From an uncultured Kordia sp. (GTDB taxonomy: Bacteria; Bacteroidota; Bacteroidia; Flavobacteriales; Flavobacteriaceae): a stretch of 12,352 nt of DNA. The notes under the pieces are model-generated. The model saw only the letters and a program-made list of their open reading frames with translations, searched no databases and was not told the origin of the DNA. The stretch is from contig CAJXHW010000026.1 in NCBI GenBank assembly GCA_913054565.1, positions 1-12,352 of the forward strand. The letters run 5' to 3'. Below are positions 1-7,528 of this stretch, piece by piece. Position numbers and translations under genes: made by a program. How positions within the stretch are numbered: the stretch's first letter is position 1; every line of letters begins with the position of its first letter.

Positions 1-766
1 ATACTGAGTATTCTTTATCGAGAAATGAAGCTAGTATAGAGCTATTCATATTAGAATAAAACTCATGCTTAATGTTGTTTAGTTTTGCGTTTTTAAGCCT
101 GTTAGCTTCTAAAATTGATTTAACCTGTATAGCAACAGCTTTACCAGAGTCGATAATAGTAATGTTTTGTGGTACTAATTTGTTAATCTGATTAATTAGA
201 AAAGGATAGTGTGTGCACCCTAATACTAAATAATCAATATTTTTAGCAAGCATGGGGTTAAGGTAGTCTTGAAGTAGCTTAGTCATATCGTCTGATTCTA
301 TCTTTCCTGATTCAATGAGTTCAACTAAACCTTTTCCTATTTGTTCTGTAATTGTAATATTTTCAGAATATAATTCAGAGGTGCTATGAAATAGTTCACT
401 TGAAAGCGTTCCTTTAGTAGCGAGAATTCCAATTGATTTTGTTTTGGTGCGTAATGCGGCTGGTTTAATTGCTGGTTCAATACCGATAAAAGGAATATTG
501 TAATTTACTCTTAGATGCTTTATAGCATTTGTAGTAGCAGTATTGCAGGCTACAACAATTAGTTTACAACCTTTGTTTATTAATAACTCTGTGTTTTTAA
601 TACAAAGCTCAATAATGTCTTGTTTGCTTTTTTGGCCGTAAGGTGCATTTTTACTATCAGCTAAATAAATTGTAGATTCATTAGGGAGAAGTTGATGAAT
701 TTCTTTCCAAATAGAAATTCCACCAATACCAGAATCAAAAATACCTATTGGGTTGTTGTGTTTCAT
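1..766 (-). CDS. murI: Glutamate racemase (3' end cut by window edge)
   Basis: Cytosolic, cofactor-independent racemase that converts L-glutamate to D-glutamate for peptidoglycan. The frame opens with ATG at 766-764 and stays open to the window edge, giving 255 codons. Family members are about 260-270 residues, so only a few residues should be missing. Visible signatures are the N-terminal IGIFDSGIGG (residues 7-16, D11 and S12), VACNTATT around C74 and LGCTHYP around C184. C74 and C184 are the two catalytic acid/base cysteines of the family. The gene lies 68 nt downstream of clpX on the same strand. The spacer is almost filled by a perfect hairpin ending 7 nt before the ATG. No TAnnTTTG promoter is visible in the spacer, so murI may depend on read-through from clpX or on an atypical promoter. 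Identification is firm. Confidence 0.95.
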   Translation of the reverse strand, partial: MKHNNPIGIFDSGIGGISIWKEIHQLLPNESTIYLADSKNAPYGQKSKQDIIELCIKNTELLINKGCKLIVVACNTATTNAIKHLRVNYNIPFIGIEPAIKPAALRTKTKSIGILATKGTLSSELFHSTSELYSENITITEQIGKGLVELIESGKIESDDMTKLLQDYLNPMLAKNIDYLVLGCTHYPFLINQINKLVPQNITIIDSGKAVAIQVKSILEANRLKNAKLNNIKHEFYSNMNSSILASFLDKEYSV

Positions 767-772
767 AAATTT

Positions 773-816
773 TAAATGCCATTACAAGATAATACAGTTA
801 TTTGTAATGGCATTTA
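773..816 (-). terminator. Perfect 15-bp inverted repeat between clpX and murI
   Basis: Positions 773-787 are exactly complementary to 802-816, enclosing a 14-nt AT-rich loop in which a further ATAA/TTAT pairing is possible. The repeat starts 18 nt after the clpX stop. In the leftward transcript it is followed by AAAATTT and then the murI ATG, so the U-tract is only three residues. It may be a weak terminator or attenuator for clpX, an RNA-processing or stabilising hairpin, or a structure that limits ribosome access to murI. The pairing is seen directly; the role is inferred. Confidence 0.55.
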
Positions 817-834
817 TGAATTGTTACATGTCTA

Positions 835-2067
835 TTAAGAAACAGCTTTTAGTTTGCTTAATTTCGATTTAGTTAATTTTTTTTCAGAATATGCTTTGTT
901 AACTGTAAGCTCCTTATCATCAGAACTAGGTAATTCAAACATAGCGTCTGTTAGTATAGATTCGCATAATGATCGTAAACCTCTGGCTCCTAACTTATAT
1001 TCAATAGCCTTAGTTACAATAAACTCAAGAGCATCATCGGTGATATTAAAAATAATATCATCCATTGCAAACAATTTTTTGTATTGCTTGATAATGGCGT
1101 TTTTTGGCTCTGTTAGTATTGCTCTTAAGGTTTTAGTGTCTAAAGGATCCATGTGTGTTAATACTGGCAAACGACCAATAATTTCTGGTATTAACCCGAA
1201 ATCTTTTAAATCTTTTGGGATGATATATTGCAATAAGTTTTTCTCATCAATTTTCTCATCGCCTTTAGAGGCACTATAACCTACTGCTTGCATGTTTAAA
1301 CGTTTTGTAATCACACGTTCAATGCCGTCAAACGCACCACCAGCAATAAATAAAATATTTTCTGTATTAACTTCGATAAATTTCTGATCTGGATGTTTTC
1401 TACCTCCTTTTGGTGGTACATTAACAACAGTTCCTTCTAGTAGTTTTAATAAAGCTTGTTGTACACCTTCTCCTGAAACATCTCTAGTGATGGATGGGTT
1501 ATCACTTTTACGTGCTATTTTGTCTATTTCATCAATAAAAACGATTCCCTTTTCAGCCTTCTCTAAGTTGTAATCGGCAGCTTGAAGTAAACGTGTTAAA
1601 ATTGTTTCAACATCTTCACCAACGTACCCAGCTTCTGTTAGTACTGTAGCATCAACTATAGCTAACGGTACGTTTAGCATTTTAGAAATGGTTTTAGCCA
1701 TTAATGTTTTACCAGTACCTGTTTGTCCAACCATGATGATGTTACTCTTTTGGATCTCTATATCATCATCACTTGCAGGTTGTAATAATCTTTTATAGTG
1801 ATTATATACTGCTACAGACATTACTTTTTTACTGTAATCTTGACCGATAATGTATTGGTCAAGAAATTCTTTAATATCCTTAGGTTTTCGTAAACTCAAT
1901 TCTGCAGATAGATTTTCATTGTCATCTGCTGTAGATTCTTCTAAAACTATTCCGTGTGCTTGTTCAATACATTTATCGCAAATATGCGCGTCTAAACCAG
2001 CAATCAATAAGCTGGTTTCGGGTTTTTTCCTCCCGCAAAATGAACAAGATAATTCTTCTTTCGCCAT
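835..2067 (-). CDS. clpX: ATP-dependent Clp protease ATP-binding subunit ClpX
   Basis: AAA+ unfoldase that recognises tagged or misfolded proteins and threads them into ClpP in the cytosol. It has 410 residues, the usual length. The N-terminal zinc-binding domain carries C8, C11, C30 and C33. Walker A is GQTGTGKT (114-121), the pore-1 loop is GYVGE (147-151) and Walker B is VFIDEID (176-182). An RKHPDQ pore-2 segment starts at 223, and GARGLRS near the C-terminus is the sensor-2 arginine box. The ClpP-docking tripeptide, IGF in Escherichia coli and Bacillus, reads VGY here (262-264). The gene begins 12 nt after the clpP stop, so the two are very likely one transcript. ATG at 2067 gives the canonical MAKEELSCSFCG start. 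Confidence 0.98.
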   Translation of the reverse strand: MAKEELSCSFCGRKKPETSLLIAGLDAHICDKCIEQAHGIVLEESTADDNENLSAELSLRKPKDIKEFLDQYIIGQDYSKKVMSVAVYNHYKRLLQPASDDDIEIQKSNIIMVGQTGTGKTLMAKTISKMLNVPLAIVDATVLTEAGYVGEDVETILTRLLQAADYNLEKAEKGIVFIDEIDKIARKSDNPSITRDVSGEGVQQALLKLLEGTVVNVPPKGGRKHPDQKFIEVNTENILFIAGGAFDGIERVITKRLNMQAVGYSASKGDEKIDEKNLLQYIIPKDLKDFGLIPEIIGRLPVLTHMDPLDTKTLRAILTEPKNAIIKQYKKLFAMDDIIFNITDDALEFIVTKAIEYKLGARGLRSLCESILTDAMFELPSSDDKELTVNKAYSEKKLTKSKLSKLKAVS

Positions 2068-2079
2068 TATCAGTTTTGT

Positions 2080-2751
2080 TTATCTAACTAAAATTTCATC
2101 AATCATTCCGTATTCTTTTGCTCTGTCAGCTCTCATCCAGTAATCTCTGTCAGAGTCATTATAAACTTTATCATACTCTTGACCTGAGTGTTTTGAGATG
2201 ATTTCGTATAACTCTTTCTTTAGAGTTAAAATTTCTCTCGCTGTAATTTCAATATCACTAGCTTGTCCTTGAGCACCACCTAAAGGCTGGTGAATCATAA
2301 CTCTAGAGTGTGTTAATCCTGATCTTTTTCCTTCTGCTCCTGCACATAGTAATACAGCACCCATTGAAGCGGCCATTCCTGTACATATCGTTGCTACATC
2401 TGGCTTTATGAATTGCATAGTGTCGTAAATTCCCAATCCAGCATATACACCTCCGCCTGGTGAGTTGATATATATTTGGATGTCTTTTGTGGCATCAATA
2501 CTTTCTAAGAAGAGTAATTGTGCTTGTACAACATTTGCAACCTGATCATTAATTCCAGTTCCTAAAAAGATAATTCTGTCCATCATAAGACGAGAAAACA
2601 CATCAAAAATAGCAACATTCATTTGTCTTTCTTCAACAATATTAGGCGTCATCCCTTGAGGGTACATTGAGCTTAATATTTTATCATAATGCATGCTGTT
2701 TATACCGTGGTGCTTAGTTGCGTATTTTTCAAATTCTTTACCGTAATCCAT
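2080..2751 (-). CDS. clpP: ATP-dependent Clp protease proteolytic subunit
   Basis: Serine protease that forms the two-ring, 14-subunit degradation chamber fed by ClpX. It has 223 residues. The catalytic triad is visible as S129 in GMAASMGAV, H154 in MIHQPLGG and D203 in DRDYWM; the H-to-D spacing of 49 equals that of E. coli ClpP. The INSPGGGVYAG oxyanion loop (95-105) is intact. About 35 residues precede the conserved core, slightly longer than the E. coli propeptide region, so N-terminal autoprocessing is likely. The gene follows the tig terminator by about 30 nt and precedes clpX by 12 nt. I see no TAnnTTTG promoter in the short spacer, so expression may partly come from tig read-through. 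Confidence 0.98.
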   Translation of the reverse strand: MDYGKEFEKYATKHHGINSMHYDKILSSMYPQGMTPNIVEERQMNVAIFDVFSRLMMDRIIFLGTGINDQVANVVQAQLLFLESIDATKDIQIYINSPGGGVYAGLGIYDTMQFIKPDVATICTGMAASMGAVLLCAGAEGKRSGLTHSRVMIHQPLGGAQGQASDIEITAREILTLKKELYEIISKHSGQEYDKVYNDSDRDYWMRADRAKEYGMIDEILVR

Positions 2752-2782
2752 ATTTTAAACTATAATTTTTATCAATTTAAAC

Positions 2783-2814
2783 AAAAAAGCGTCAAACAGA
2801 AAGTTTAACGCCTT
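2783..2814 (-). terminator. Rho-independent terminator of tig
   Basis: On the leftward transcript the stem GCGUUAAAC (2811-2803) pairs with GUUUGACGC (2797-2789) around the 5-nt loop UUUCU. There is one U-G wobble. Six U residues follow (2788-2783). The stem can be extended by AAG pairing with the first Us. It lies 27 nt after the tig stop and about 30 nt before the clpP ATG, so it should separate tig from clpP-clpX or set the amount of read-through. Confidence 0.85.
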
Positions 2815-2841
2815 AAAGATACTCAAAATTCTTTGTTATTT

Positions 2842-4164
2842 TTAGCTGTAAACTTCCTTAATGAACTCTTCGTAGTTCAATTCTTTTACTTTCAAGTTTA
2901 CATTGTCTTTATAGAAAGCTAATAGTTTTTGGCTTACCAATTGCTCGCTCAGTTTTCTAGCCTCATCTTGATTTGATAGTACTCTAGCAACGATACCTTC
3001 TAATTCTTCGTCAGATGGGTTTGTTTGACCAAATTGCGCCATTTGCATTTTAACCATTTCAGTTGTGTGAGATTTTAAATCTTCAAACTGAACTTTTATA
3101 TCATTGTCTTTTAGTAATTTCCCTTCAATTAATTGATAGCGTAATGCTTTTTCAGATTTAGCATACTCTTCTCTAGCTTGCTCCTCAGTTAGTGGGTTTT
3201 CACCAGCTGTTTGCATCCATTTTTCTAAAAATGTTTGTGGTAAATCAAACTTTGTGTTTTCAACTAAATGTTCAGTAACATCGTTTAATAATCTTTGATC
3301 TGCTTGTTGTGCAAATTGCTTTGCAGCATCATCTTTTAAGCGCGCTTTTAATTCTTCTTCTGAGGTAACAACGTCTTTTCCGAATAATTTATCAAAGAAC
3401 TCTTGGTTTATTTCTGCAGCTTCTCTGTTGTTTGTTTCAGTGATTTCAAAAGAAACTTCAGTATCTAAGCCTTCTGCAAGCTCATTACTTAGTTTTAAGG
3501 CACCAGCTAGGTCATGATCATTGTTGAATAAGCTTTTAGTTTTTAAAGTGATTACATCACCAACTTTGGCTTTTAAGAATTTATCAGTGTTGCGTTTACC
3601 TTTAATTTTATCTAAAGTAATTGTAGTTGTATTCTCAATACTGTTATCTTCATTTTTAAATACACCTGTAAACTCAGTGTCTTCATTCGCTTCAGTTACT
3701 GGAGAAATTTTACCGTATTGCTTTCTAATGTTCTCAATTTGATCGTTGATGGTTTTGTCATCAGCAACAATGTTGTATTGCGTAATAGCTTTTTTGTTTT
3801 TTAAAGTCACATCAAATTCAGGAGCTAAACCTAATTCAAATTCAAAAGAGAAGTTTTCTGCGTCCCAATTTAAATCTTCTTGTGCTCTTGGTAATGGGTT
3901 ACCAAGTAAATCAAGTTTTTCTTCCGTTAAATACCTATTTAGGTTTTCTTGAATCAATTTATTTACTTCATCAACTAAAATGGCTTTACCGTATTGTTTT
4001 TTAACCATTCCCATTGGTACATGACCTTTACGGAAACCAGGTATATTAGCTTGCTTGCGGTAATCTGTAAGCACTTTTTCTACTTTTTCATTATAATCGT
4101 TCTTTTCAATTGCTATTGTAACAACTGCATTAAGTGCGTCAATGTTTTCTCTTGTAATGTTCAT
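2842..4164 (-). CDS. tig: Trigger factor (ribosome-associated chaperone)
   Basis: Chaperone that docks at the ribosomal exit tunnel and shields nascent chains. It has 440 residues. The N-terminal ribosome-binding domain carries the signature IPGFRKGHVP, with GFRKG at 43-47. The C-terminal half is long, charged and predicted helical, as expected for the chaperone arms. The middle segment (about 135-245) sits where the FKBP-type prolyl isomerase domain normally lies, but I cannot see a clear FKBP active-site pattern there, so isomerase activity is doubtful. It is preceded by a strong Bacteroidota-type promoter, followed by its own terminator, and lies directly upstream of clpP-clpX. That is the classic tig-clpP-clpX order of bacteria. 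ATG at 4164 is the only sensible start. Confidence 0.95.
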   Translation of the reverse strand: MNITRENIDALNAVVTIAIEKNDYNEKVEKVLTDYRKQANIPGFRKGHVPMGMVKKQYGKAILVDEVNKLIQENLNRYLTEEKLDLLGNPLPRAQEDLNWDAENFSFEFELGLAPEFDVTLKNKKAITQYNIVADDKTINDQIENIRKQYGKISPVTEANEDTEFTGVFKNEDNSIENTTTITLDKIKGKRNTDKFLKAKVGDVITLKTKSLFNNDHDLAGALKLSNELAEGLDTEVSFEITETNNREAAEINQEFFDKLFGKDVVTSEEELKARLKDDAAKQFAQQADQRLLNDVTEHLVENTKFDLPQTFLEKWMQTAGENPLTEEQAREEYAKSEKALRYQLIEGKLLKDNDIKVQFEDLKSHTTEMVKMQMAQFGQTNPSDEELEGIVARVLSNQDEARKLSEQLVSQKLLAFYKDNVNLKVKELNYEEFIKEVYS

Positions 4165-4199
4165 GTTAATCTATTTTAAAATAGCTAAAAAATTGGGTG

Positions 4200-4230
4200 C
4201 AAAAATAGCACAATTTTATAAGCTTGCAAA
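4200..4230 (-). promoter_or_regulatory. Bacteroidota-type promoter of tig
   Basis: On the minus strand the -33 element TTTG (4230-4227) is followed after exactly 19 nt by TATTTTTG (4207-4200), a full match to the TAnnTTTG -7 consensus. The predicted start of transcription is near 4193-4195, giving a 5' leader of about 30 nt before the tig ATG. The element lies in the 85-bp spacer after the holin-like gene. Confidence 0.75.
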
Positions 4231-4249
4231 TTTTTTAATTTGTTGAATT

Positions 4250-4603
4250 TCAGTGTGTTTTTTTAGTATTGTCAAGTAGCTTGTAAAATATTGATTGTGT
4301 AAGCGATAATAAAATACTAAATAGTATAGCGGGAAATAATCCTGAGACATTAAATCCGTTAATAAAATAATCTGATAAAAGTACCATTGCTGCATTAATA
4401 ACAAGCAAAAATAACCCTAGGGTTATAATAGTTAAAGGAATGGTGAAAAATATTAAAAGTGGGCGTATTAATGTGTTTAATAGCCCTAAAACTATTGCTA
4501 CAAGTATTGCAGTTGTGTAGTTTTCAATTGATATACCAGGTACTATATTTGACAGAACAAAAACAGCTATGGCACTTAGTAATATTTTTAAAATATAATT
4601 CAT
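4250..4603 (-). CDS. Small holin-like integral membrane protein (PF04020/YvlD-type)
   Basis: This 117-residue, very hydrophobic protein has about four membrane segments (roughly 5-23, 31-49, 52-75 and 88-106). The central LGLLNTLIRPLL segment (39-50) is typical of the 'phage holin family 4' / YvlD group. These are ordinary chromosomal inner-membrane proteins of unknown function despite the name; no lysis role is implied, and no endolysin or phage gene is nearby. The gene stands alone between the terminator of the lipoprotein operon and the tig promoter. No terminator of its own is obvious, so transcripts may run into tig. Family assignment is from sequence character and is fairly sure; function is unknown. 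Confidence 0.8.
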   Translation of the reverse strand: MNYILKILLSAIAVFVLSNIVPGISIENYTTAILVAIVLGLLNTLIRPLLIFFTIPLTIITLGLFLLVINAAMVLLSDYFINGFNVSGLFPAILFSILLSLTQSIFYKLLDNTKKTH

Positions 4604-4629
4604 GTTTTGTATTTATGGTTGTTGAATGC

Positions 4630-4661
4630 TAAAATTATGCCATAAAAAAAAGCGTTGACAA
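4630..4661 (-). promoter_or_regulatory. Candidate promoter of the holin-like gene
   Basis: On the minus strand TTG (4661-4659) is followed after 21 nt by TAATTTTA (4637-4630), a 7 of 8 type match to TAnnTTTG lacking the final G. The -33 part falls inside the terminator hairpin of the upstream lipoprotein gene. It is the only candidate in the spacer, and it is weak. Confidence 0.3.
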
Positions 4662-4676
4662 TTTGTCAACGCTTTT
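4644..4676 (-). terminator. Strong rho-independent terminator of the SGNH lipoprotein gene
   Basis: A perfect 12-bp stem, AAAAGCGTTGAC (4648-4659) against GTCAACGCTTTT (4665-4676), with a 5-nt loop is followed on the leftward transcript by eight U residues (4651-4644). It begins 20 nt after the lipoprotein stop codon and closes the fadL-like/lipoprotein operon. Confidence 0.92.
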
Positions 4677-4696
4677 ATAGTTTATACTAATTATGC

Positions 4697-6184
4697 TTAG
4701 TCTATATATACTGTTGGGTATGTTCCAGGATCAGCTTTTGGAAGATTAGCGCCAAAGTTATCTTCTATAGCATCAATAATGATGTTAGATATTACAGCGT
4801 ATCCTCTTGCGGTTGGATGAACTCCATCTAAAGAGAACCCTCCTCCTGTAGCATATGTGTCAGTAATCATTCCTCCGTTATATGAAATTCCTCCGTTAGC
4901 TAATTGCTCTAAGGCTGATTTTACATCTACTAAAATCACATCATCATTAGCTGCTGCTAACATTGCAATAGAGTTATTGTAAGCGGCCTGTGCGGCAGCA
5001 ATCATACCAGCTTCGTTTTCGGTTAATGCTTGACTGTCATTTAAAGGAACGCCTACACCAATTACAGTTGTTGGGTCGCCAGGGACAGCTAAAGTACCAA
5101 TTACAGAGCTAGATGGTAGTACTATAAAGTCGTTAGCTGTAGCCATTCTTATAGAAGGTAGTCCCATTGCTGTTAAGTCGGTTAAACTTTCGTCTTCAAT
5201 GACTACTGGGTTTTGTCCTGCAGCAAAAGTAATTGTGCGTTGCTGCATTTCAGTAGCAGTGATTAATGATCCGCCGGCAGCCATAGCTAATCCGCCGTTA
5301 TATGGTGCATAAGCTGCATTTGCTCCGCCAGCTGTTGGTGCATCCATTGGTATTGGATTGTATGGTACGGTTGTAAAGTAAGGAATTGATGTTACACTAG
5401 GTAAGTTCATTACCACACCTTTTGCTCCGTTTTCGGTTAAACCAGTAAAGCCATTACCTCCATTTAATAAAATGTCATAAGTCCCGTGAAATAATGTTGG
5501 GTCAGTAATATCATTGCTTCCGTAAGTTGCAGGGTTTAGGTTTCCTGTTTGGTCAACACCTACACCACCAGAAGTAGCAAATGATAGTATGTCATTGTTA
5601 CCAATCCATAATGAGAAAAATGTAGGGCTTTGAGCAACTGCATCACCAATCATGGTAGCTGATGGGCTTGAAGCCATTCTTACAAAGTAAGGGTTTGCTG
5701 TACCTGTTAAAATTCCAGAAGCTTCTCCGTATGTGTTTGATAACAAATGGAATGATTTAGCTCCAGGAACACCTACATTGTTAAATGGTCCTGTTTTTAC
5801 ATCAGTTGCATCAGTAGTTGGTGTACCAGGTATATTTGTTGGAGCTAAAGGATCACCGCTCAATACCAATCTGGTATCTGTAATTTGAACAGGCCCAGCA
5901 ACAAGTCCTCCTAAATTATCATTTACTAAAGGTTGTTTGAAAGTTCCACCGCCAGCAAAACTAAACTTAGAAGCTAGTATGTTTGGGTATGAATTTTTTT
6001 GGCCTTGTAAATATACAGTTCCATCTGCATAACCAGCGGTAAGCGAGTTTCCTACAGTAACAAATTTACTAAAATCAGCTGTTCCGGATGAGTATGTTCC
6101 AGAATCTTCAATTGAGTTGTCTAATTCAGGCTCACAGGCAACTAAACCTATGGCCATTAGTGTTATATATTTTATGTTTTTCAT
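4697..6184 (-). CDS. SGNH/GDSL-family hydrolase lipoprotein
   Basis: Predicted lipid-anchored esterase or lipase of 495 residues. The signal peptide ends in the lipobox LVAC with C17 lipidated. The residues after it (EPELDNSIED) are rich in Asp and Glu, as in lipoprotein export signals that send Bacteroidota lipoproteins to the cell surface. SGNH blocks are present: block I VGNSLTAG with nucleophile S47, where Asn replaces the Asp of GDSL; block II GVPGA; block III GNND (195-198) with oxyanion N197; and block V DGVHP with D453 and H456. The long Ala-, Gly- and Thr-rich stretch between blocks III and V is an insertion relative to compact SGNH enzymes. It follows a FadL-type channel by 20 nt, so the pair probably acts on, and takes up, a lipid-like substrate. 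Substrate unknown. Confidence 0.85.
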   Translation of the reverse strand: MKNIKYITLMAIGLVACEPELDNSIEDSGTYSSGTADFSKFVTVGNSLTAGYADGTVYLQGQKNSYPNILASKFSFAGGGTFKQPLVNDNLGGLVAGPVQITDTRLVLSGDPLAPTNIPGTPTTDATDVKTGPFNNVGVPGAKSFHLLSNTYGEASGILTGTANPYFVRMASSPSATMIGDAVAQSPTFFSLWIGNNDILSFATSGGVGVDQTGNLNPATYGSNDITDPTLFHGTYDILLNGGNGFTGLTENGAKGVVMNLPSVTSIPYFTTVPYNPIPMDAPTAGGANAAYAPYNGGLAMAAGGSLITATEMQQRTITFAAGQNPVVIEDESLTDLTAMGLPSIRMATANDFIVLPSSSVIGTLAVPGDPTTVIGVGVPLNDSQALTENEAGMIAAAQAAYNNSIAMLAAANDDVILVDVKSALEQLANGGISYNGGMITDTYATGGGFSLDGVHPTARGYAVISNIIIDAIEDNFGANLPKADPGTYPTVYID

Positions 6185-6204
6185 AATGTCGTGATTTAAA
6201 ATTC

Positions 6205-7452
6205 TTATAATTTATATGATACTCCAATACCTGGAGCAAATACTGATGATTTGTACGTCCCTCCAAATGGTACGTTTTGTCCATTTTCTTGGTAGTAGTC
6301 ATAAGAATTGTCAATTTCATCAAATTGTAAGTAAAGGAAAGAAGCGTCAATAGACAACTTATCGTTTACTTTATAAGATAAACCAGCTGTATATCCTACA
6401 GAATCGTTACGAGGTGTTTCTGGTGCGAAATACCCGTCTTGTACAGGAGATTCATCAAAATAAATACCTGCTCTTGTAGTGATTTTTGAAGTAGCTTCGT
6501 ATTGTAGTCCGAAACGGAAAGTATCAGAGTCTTTGTAGTTTCTTGGGCTTACAGATGTTCCTGCTGAGTTATCAAATTCAACGACTAAAGCTTCGTATTC
6601 ACTCCATTGTGTGAAGTTGTAGTCAAATGCGAATAAAAATTTATCACAGAATTTGTAAGAAAGTCCTACAGTTACTTCGGCAGGCAAAGGCAATTCTGCA
6701 TTGAAAGAGCCGTCAGAAAAATCACCTGGTGCTGAGTCTGGTACATTTTCAAAATCGGCATCACCATTTTCAGCTTGCATGATAACTTTTGAGCGGTAGT
6801 TGAAACCAATGTTTAATTTTTCAATTGGTTTAATCATAAATCCTAAAGTGTATCCCCAAGCAGAAATCCCTTTTTGATCAACTGTAGCGTTAGCTCTATC
6901 TCCGTTAGGTTCACTTAATGTTCTGTTTAAGTTTTTGTTAAAATTTACAGAACCATTAACATAAATAGGACCACCACCAATACTAAATTTATCACTAATT
7001 TTTACAGCAACTGTTGGTTGTACAAAAATAGCTTTTAAGTCAATGTTGTTAACTAAGTGAGAGCCTTCCCAGTCTTGTTCCCACTCAACTGAACTTCCGT
7101 AAGGAGTGTAAACACCTAAGCCGAAAGATAACCAGTCGTTAGCTTTATAGGTGGCATAAAAACTGAAAGGTGTAGCTAGTCCGGTTTCAGTATTACGAGC
7201 GTAACCGTATTCGCTGTTTTCATATCTTGTTTCGGCCATAATTCCTGATACTCCTAAAGAGAAGTTCATTTTTCCGTCAAGAAAAGAAATTGAAGCTGGG
7301 TTAAAAAATACAGATTCAGCACTGCTAATTACAGCAACACCGGTGTGCCCCATTGCTAATTGTTTTTGTCCTTGTATAGCAACTCTGTATCCACCTGCGT
7401 AAATTGTTGTGCTTACAAGAAAAAACAATACAAAAGATAGTAATTTTTTCAT
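6205..7452 (-). CDS. OmpP1/FadL-family outer-membrane transporter
   Basis: Predicted 14-stranded outer-membrane barrel for hydrophobic compounds such as long-chain fatty acids. It has 415 residues, near the usual family length. A signal peptide (1-19, ending TTIYA) is followed by GGYRVAIQGQKQLAMGHTGVA and the family landmark FFNPAS (NPA at 51-53), which forms the N-terminal plug region. The rest is alternating aromatic and polar beta strands, and the protein ends in the barrel-closing GIGVSYKL. The downstream lipoprotein hydrolase starts 20 nt later, so they form an operon. The 76-bp upstream spacer has only a degenerate -7-like TATTATTG without a matching -33, so I do not call a promoter. 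The transported compound cannot be read from sequence. Confidence 0.9.
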   Translation of the reverse strand: MKKLLSFVLFFLVSTTIYAGGYRVAIQGQKQLAMGHTGVAVISSAESVFFNPASISFLDGKMNFSLGVSGIMAETRYENSEYGYARNTETGLATPFSFYATYKANDWLSFGLGVYTPYGSSVEWEQDWEGSHLVNNIDLKAIFVQPTVAVKISDKFSIGGGPIYVNGSVNFNKNLNRTLSEPNGDRANATVDQKGISAWGYTLGFMIKPIEKLNIGFNYRSKVIMQAENGDADFENVPDSAPGDFSDGSFNAELPLPAEVTVGLSYKFCDKFLFAFDYNFTQWSEYEALVVEFDNSAGTSVSPRNYKDSDTFRFGLQYEATSKITTRAGIYFDESPVQDGYFAPETPRNDSVGYTAGLSYKVNDKLSIDASFLYLQFDEIDNSYDYYQENGQNVPFGGTYKSSVFAPGIGVSYKL

Positions 7453-7528
7453 AATAATTTTGAGTTCATTTTTGAGTTAATAGCGCTTAAATTTACTATT
7501 CAAGCATAGCAATAATACAATTAATTTA

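Noticed and set aside
854..1279. Open frame on the plus strand opposite clpX (and a second one at 1850-2143)
   Set aside because: They are antisense to a firmly identified gene, have no recognisable domains or start signals, and are explained by codon bias of the minus-strand gene.
3521..4179. Three plus-strand open frames opposite tig
   Set aside because: Low-complexity shadow translations of the trigger factor gene, with no family resemblance and no promoter.
4227..4242. Inverted repeat CAAATT-TTTT-AATTTG at the -33 box of the tig promoter
   Set aside because: Short and made almost only of A and T; such repeats are expected by chance in this composition, and it has no U-tract or GC core to act as a terminator.
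4216..4404. 62-codon minus-strand frame overlapping the holin-like gene
   Set aside because: It overlaps a convincing membrane-protein frame and runs into the tig promoter; it is a frame-shadow.
4250..4603. Holin-like gene as a sign of a prophage
   Set aside because: The family is a common chromosomal membrane family and no other phage gene, integrase or attachment site is visible.
6132..6350. 72-codon minus-strand frame across the FadL/lipoprotein junction
   Set aside because: It overlaps the ends of two well-supported genes in another frame and has no recognisable features.
7453..7528. TATTATTG as promoter of the FadL-type gene
   Set aside because: One mismatch in the -7 box and no TTG at 17-23 nt upstream; too weak to call.
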